DNA of 64,000 bases from Engelhardtia mirabilis (lineage in GTDB: Bacteria; Planctomycetota; UBA1135; GCA-002686595). This document shows positions 60,790 through 64,000 of the stretch, in pieces. The notes beneath the pieces were generated by a model. The model searched no databases and was not told where the DNA came from. It worked only from the letters and a program-made list of their open reading frames with translations. Numbering within the stretch: position 1 is the stretch's first letter; every line of letters begins with the position of its first letter. The translations under genes and the position numbers were made by a program. The stretch lies in assembly GCF_007748095.1 (NCBI RefSeq), contig NZ_CP036287.1, positions 6,262,001 to 6,326,000 of the forward strand. Reading direction: 5' to 3'.

Positions 60790-62868
60790 TCAGATGCCTG
60801 CGGCGTCGTGGACCTCGTCCGCTCCGCGATCGACCATGCCGAGGGCTCCGGAAATCCGCGGATCACCGTCGATGTCCTTGTTGGTCAGCAGGGGCGTCGT
60901 GGAGTTGCCCGTGTCGACGCAGGGCGAGGTCTGGGTCAGGTGGTAATCGTCACCGAGCAGATTGACGAAGAGCGGATCCACGAAGATGTCATTCGAAACC
61001 GAGGTCCAGAGGTTGTTGGCGTCGGCCTCGATGCAGCAATTGTAGGTCCGCGCCTGCGCCTGGTTCCCGGCGGCGATCGATCCGCCTGTGTGGTTCCAAC
61101 TGATCGTGTTGAAGATGATCAAGTTGCCTCCCGGGGACACGTAGAGTGCCGAACCCGACCCGCCGCTCGTGGACCCGACGCAGTTGGCCAGCGTATTGGA
61201 GGTGATCGATACGAAGCTCGAATCGACTTGGATCCACATGCCCGACCCCACTGGAGCCTCGCAGCGGGCAATGAGGTTGTTGTCGATGCGGGCCCCGCTC
61301 GGCATCAGGTCGAAGCGCACCCCCCCGCCGCCGCCGGCGGCGTAGTTGCGGAGCAACTCGTTGCGCAGGATCTCCACGTCCGCCTTCGAGGCGTAGATGG
61401 CACCGCCCTCGGCGGGCGCGACGCCCACCTCACCGTTGTCGAAGAATTGGCTGGTGCGCACGATGGCCTTGCCGAGCCCGCCGCCGGGCACGGCGTCGGT
61501 GGCCGTCACGAACACGGCACCGCCCAGGTCCGCGGCCTGGTTGTCCCTGAACTCGCAGTCCTTGACCCGCACGATGCCCGCGCTGTTCAGGCCTGGATTG
61601 CGGATCGAGACCGCGCCACCGCGCGCTACGCCCGGGTTGCCGGGGATCAGCGAAGAGCTCGCGCTGCAGCCCTCGAAGTAGCACTCATCGACCTCCACGT
61701 CGGAGTGGTGCACGTAGACACCGCCGCCGTCGGCCGGCTCTCCGGCGCCCCCGCTGCGTGCCTCGCAGTCGATGAACGAGCAGTCGGTGACCGTCACAGC
61801 CGATTCGCCGACGATGGCCAGAGCGCCTCCACGTCCCTCGCTGAAGCAACCCGCAAAGGCGTCGTGGAAGAAGCTGGCCGAGCCGCTCATCACGCAGACA
61901 CCGCCGCCCTTGAGCTTGCTCGTCGGGTTGACCGCCGAGATCCGCACGTCGCCCTCGATCTGGTTGTCCTGGAAGGCGACCTCGGCCTCGTAGACCAGCA
62001 CCGCTCCGCCGTTGGTGAAGGCATTGCTACTGCCGAACAGGTTGCCGCGGATCACCACGGGGCTCTCGCCGGTCTCGATCACGGCGATGGAACCGCCGCC
62101 GACCGGGTCGGTCGCCGGCATCTGGTCTTCGGCGCACACGTTGACGTAGAACTCGTTGCCGGCGATGACCGTTGACACATCGCCCCACACGAACACGGCT
62201 CCACCGCGCTCGGAGGACTCGTTGACGAGGAACAGGCTGTTGGCGATCACGGCCGTGCCGCCGCTGGCCAGGTTGTCGATGATGCGAATCGCACCTCCCG
62301 CGCCCGTGCCCGAGTTGTTCCCCGCGAAGTAGCAGTCGGAAATGAAGGGGCTCGAGGCGTACGAGCTGATCGCGCCGGAGACGTCCAGGGTCGGAGAGCC
62401 GAGCACACCGTCGCTGAACGTCGACGAGCCGTTCCCGTTCTGGAAGAAGTCACACTCGAGGATGCGGGGAGCCGACTCGCGGATCACCAGCGCGCCGTGG
62501 TCGCTGCCGCCGAGGCTGCCACTGCCGAAGAGGTCATCGCCGAACTGCAGGTTCTGGAGCAGGGTGGCCGAACTCTGTCCGCCGGCGATCGTGCACAGGG
62601 GCGCGGTGTGGACGCTGGGAGGGATGATCATCGGGGGGTCGGTGGCGACGCCGACGATCTCCAGGTCCTTGATGCCGAGGTCGAATTCCTCGCGGTAGAT
62701 CTCTGAATCGAGGACCTCGATCCGGTCGCCGCTCGAGGCGCTGCTGATCGCGGCGCTGATGCTCAGGAAATTGCCGCTGCCGTCCTTGGCGACGGTGATG
62801 GTGCTCTGGGCGAGGGCGGGCGCCGCCAGGCTGGCGACGACGAGAGGGAGAGTGGTGTGCAATCGCAT
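60790..62868 (-). CDS. Secreted right-handed parallel beta-helix protein
   Basis: 692 residues from ATG 62868 (signal peptide MRLHTTLPLVVASLAAPALAQ); upstream residues in the frame are not signal-like. STITVAKDGSGNFLSISAAISSASSGDRIEVLDSEIYREE is the usual opening of pectate-lyase-like beta-helices (periodic copper-binding NosD/DUF1565 style). Rungs follow with FISDCYFAGNNSGTGAGGAIRI, FHDAFAGCFSEGRGGALAIV, VDECYFEGCSASSS, VKDCEFRDNQAADLGGAVFV. They repeat the C-x-F-x-x-N/C-x-GGA pattern of polymorphic outer-membrane-like repeats. The C-terminus has SPCVDTGN and DIDGDPRISGALGMVDRGADE, the usual end of this family. Exported; no lyase site identified. Confidence 0.85.
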   Translation of the reverse strand: MRLHTTLPLVVASLAAPALAQSTITVAKDGSGNFLSISAAISSASSGDRIEVLDSEIYREEFDLGIKDLEIVGVATDPPMIIPPSVHTAPLCTIAGGQSSATLLQNLQFGDDLFGSGSLGGSDHGALVIRESAPRILECDFFQNGNGSSTFSDGVLGSPTLDVSGAISSYASSPFISDCYFAGNNSGTGAGGAIRIIDNLASGGTAVIANSLFLVNESSERGGAVFVWGDVSTVIAGNEFYVNVCAEDQMPATDPVGGGSIAVIETGESPVVIRGNLFGSSNAFTNGGAVLVYEAEVAFQDNQIEGDVRISAVNPTSKLKGGGVCVMSGSASFFHDAFAGCFSEGRGGALAIVGESAVTVTDCSFIDCEARSGGAGEPADGGGVYVHHSDVEVDECYFEGCSASSSLIPGNPGVARGGAVSIRNPGLNSAGIVRVKDCEFRDNQAADLGGAVFVTATDAVPGGGLGKAIVRTSQFFDNGEVGVAPAEGGAIYASKADVEILRNELLRNYAAGGGGGVRFDLMPSGARIDNNLIARCEAPVGSGMWIQVDSSFVSITSNTLANCVGSTSGGSGSALYVSPGGNLIIFNTISWNHTGGSIAAGNQAQARTYNCCIEADANNLWTSVSNDIFVDPLFVNLLGDDYHLTQTSPCVDTGNSTTPLLTNKDIDGDPRISGALGMVDRGADEVHDAAGI

Positions 62869-62982
62869 TGGATTCGGGTTCTGTGATTTGGACAGGGGGG
62901 TCGGACGCGGGTTGGCGTCGTGACCTGCCCTCCGAGTTTCTGGCATTGGCCAAAAACTCGAGCCCCGGCCCGCGACCGAACG

Positions 62983-63021
62983 CAGGCGGGCCGCGCAGCT
63001 CATCGCTGCGCGGCCCGCCTG
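62983..63021 (-). terminator. Perfect 17-bp hairpin after ftsK
   Basis: CAGGCGGGCCGCGCAGC, loop TCATC, GCTGCGCGGCCCGCCTG: all 17 pairs match. It begins 19 nt after the ftsK stop on the minus strand and ends before the beta-helix gene. No T-tract. The strongest terminator candidate in the window. Confidence 0.75.
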
Positions 63022-63040
63022 AGGTCGGACCGGCGACGGC

Positions 63041-64000
63041 TCAGCTCGAGGTGCCTGCCACGAGGGCCGTCCACTCGTCCTTGGTGATCAGGATGTCCCG
63101 GCGCTTGCCGCCCAGGTAGGGCCCGATCAGGCCGCGTTGCTGGAGCTCGTCGAGGATCGCGGTGGAGGTCTTGAAGTCGAGCTCGTAGCGCTTCTGCAGC
63201 ATCGACACGGCCACGCGCCCCTCGTCGAGGAACATGCAGCCGGCCTCGTAGACCAGCTTGTCGTGGTCGGAGCCGAAGTCGATCGGCTGGCTCGGCAGGG
63301 AGGTGCGGGCGGCGGGCTCGAGCACGACGTCGGCCGATTCGGCGGCTGCTGCGACCGCCGGCTGCTTCGTCTTCGGAGCGGCAGCGGCCTCAACTACCGG
63401 AGCGTCGGCCGACTCGGCGTCGGCCTCCTTGTCGGCCTTCGCGCTGGCCTTGGCTTTCGAAGAAGTCTTCACCTTCGGTTCGGACTTGGCCTTGGCCTTG
63501 GGTTCAGCCTTGGGCTTGGATTCCGCAGTCGCCTTGGGCTCAACCTTGGACTTCGGCTCGACCTTCGCCTTGCCCTTGTCAGGTGCCTTGGCCTCGGGCT
63601 CGGCCTTCGCTTCGGCCTCGTTTGCGCCCTCGGTGACTCCGGTGGCGGCCGGCGCCTGGACGTCGGAGGCGACATCCTCGACAGGCAGCGCTGCGGGCGC
63701 GGTCTCGACCACCGGCTCCGGGTCGATGGCCTGCGAAGCGACATGTGTAGCGACAGGTTCCGGCTCGACGCTCGCTCGAGGGTCGGACTCGCTCTCGTCG
63801 GACGACTTTGACCCTGCCTTGGCGGTCGCCTTCGACTTGCCCTTCGACTGGGCCTTCGACTGGGAGCCGGCCTTTGCCGCCGGCTGGGGAGTCGCCTCTG
63901 CCACGGCTTCGTCAGCAGGCTCGTGGACCACGCCGGACTCGTCCAGCTCGGAGAACAGCCCGCGCTGGGCGGGCCCCGAGGCGTGGGCGCGGACGACTTC
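63041..64000 (-). CDS. ftsK: DNA translocase FtsK, C-terminal part (5' end outside window)
   Basis: 319 residues are in the window and the frame is open at 64000. The last 75 residues are a gamma winged-helix domain: DKLVYEAGCMFLDEGRVAVSMLQKRYELDFKTSTAILDELQQRGLIGPYLGGKRRDILI. It carries the SxLQ..y.i.f..a..i.d.L...G.IGP..G.K.R.. pattern that reads KOPS sites. Before it lies a segment of about 180 residues rich in Ala, Lys, Glu and Pro (KAKVEPKSKVEPKATAESKP and similar). The motor domain should precede this, and the first residues seen (EVVRAHASGPAQRGLFSEL) may be its tail. FtsK pumps chromosome dimers through the septum. A stand-alone gamma-domain protein cannot be fully excluded. Confidence 0.8.
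   Translation of the reverse strand, partial: EVVRAHASGPAQRGLFSELDESGVVHEPADEAVAEATPQPAAKAGSQSKAQSKGKSKATAKAGSKSSDESESDPRASVEPEPVATHVASQAIDPEPVVETAPAALPVEDVASDVQAPAATGVTEGANEAEAKAEPEAKAPDKGKAKVEPKSKVEPKATAESKPKAEPKAKAKSEPKVKTSSKAKASAKADKEADAESADAPVVEAAAAPKTKQPAVAAAAESADVVLEPAARTSLPSQPIDFGSDHDKLVYEAGCMFLDEGRVAVSMLQKRYELDFKTSTAILDELQQRGLIGPYLGGKRRDILITKDEWTALVAGTSS

Noticed and set aside
63041..63931. Separate small gene starting at GTG 63931
   Set aside because: The frame is open without a stop to the window end and the protein ends in an FtsK gamma domain, so a longer gene is more likely.

Overview
The window is a 64 kb piece of a very GC-rich bacterial chromosome. Gene content suggests a planctomycete, most like the Pla133/Pla163-type marine lineages. 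The evidence is many large secreted FG-GAP, PD40, PQQ-propeller and beta-helix proteins, several ending in the same type of beta-rich C-terminal module, plus an ECF sigma factor overlapping a Ser/Thr kinase-TPR gene. This is inference from protein families; there is no rRNA in the window.

Layout. 1-0.8 kb: 3' part of a secreted FG-GAP repeat protein. 0.9-16.4 kb: an accessory island that looks like a defence island. It holds a PD-(D/E)XK_7 (DUF2357/DUF524) nuclease, an unrecognised 811-aa protein with a HEPN-like RNPIAH motif, a decayed DUF91/NucS-like nuclease butted against a truncated gene, a Fic protein with an internal inhibitory motif, a regulator followed by a remnant, an AbiEi/AbiEii-like (type IV toxin-antitoxin) pair with three 18-bp-phased sites upstream, and a 2002-aa DUF1998-type helicase carrying a C-terminal Vsr/DUF559-like nuclease domain. 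17-23 kb: FG-GAP protein, Ca/Na exchanger, and a two-gene unit for a secreted glycine-rich protein. 23-31 kb: NTF2-like protein, sigma factor/kinase, two PD40 proteins and carA. 31-51 kb: secreted and membrane proteins, a tautomerase-GST-thioredoxin group, PQQ-propeller proteins (one broken by two single-base deletions), a CRTAC1-like protein, an SGNH hydrolase and a lipoprotein. 51-54 kb: TIR-TM-beta-propeller protein preceded by a gene remnant. 54-60.5 kb: a tight housekeeping operon transcribed leftward, rimO-pgsA-pgpA-SpoIIE phosphatase-mazG-priA, mostly with 1-4 bp overlaps. 60.8-64 kb: a secreted beta-helix protein and the C-terminal part of FtsK with an unusual Ala/Lys/Glu/Pro-rich linker.

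No tRNA, rRNA, CRISPR array or intact insertion sequence was seen. Many intergenic gaps carry GC-rich perfect or near-perfect hairpins without a T-tract, which are probably the terminators of this genome. Start sites were often moved inside the longest reading frame to fit signal peptides, Shine-Dalgarno sequences or overlaps.
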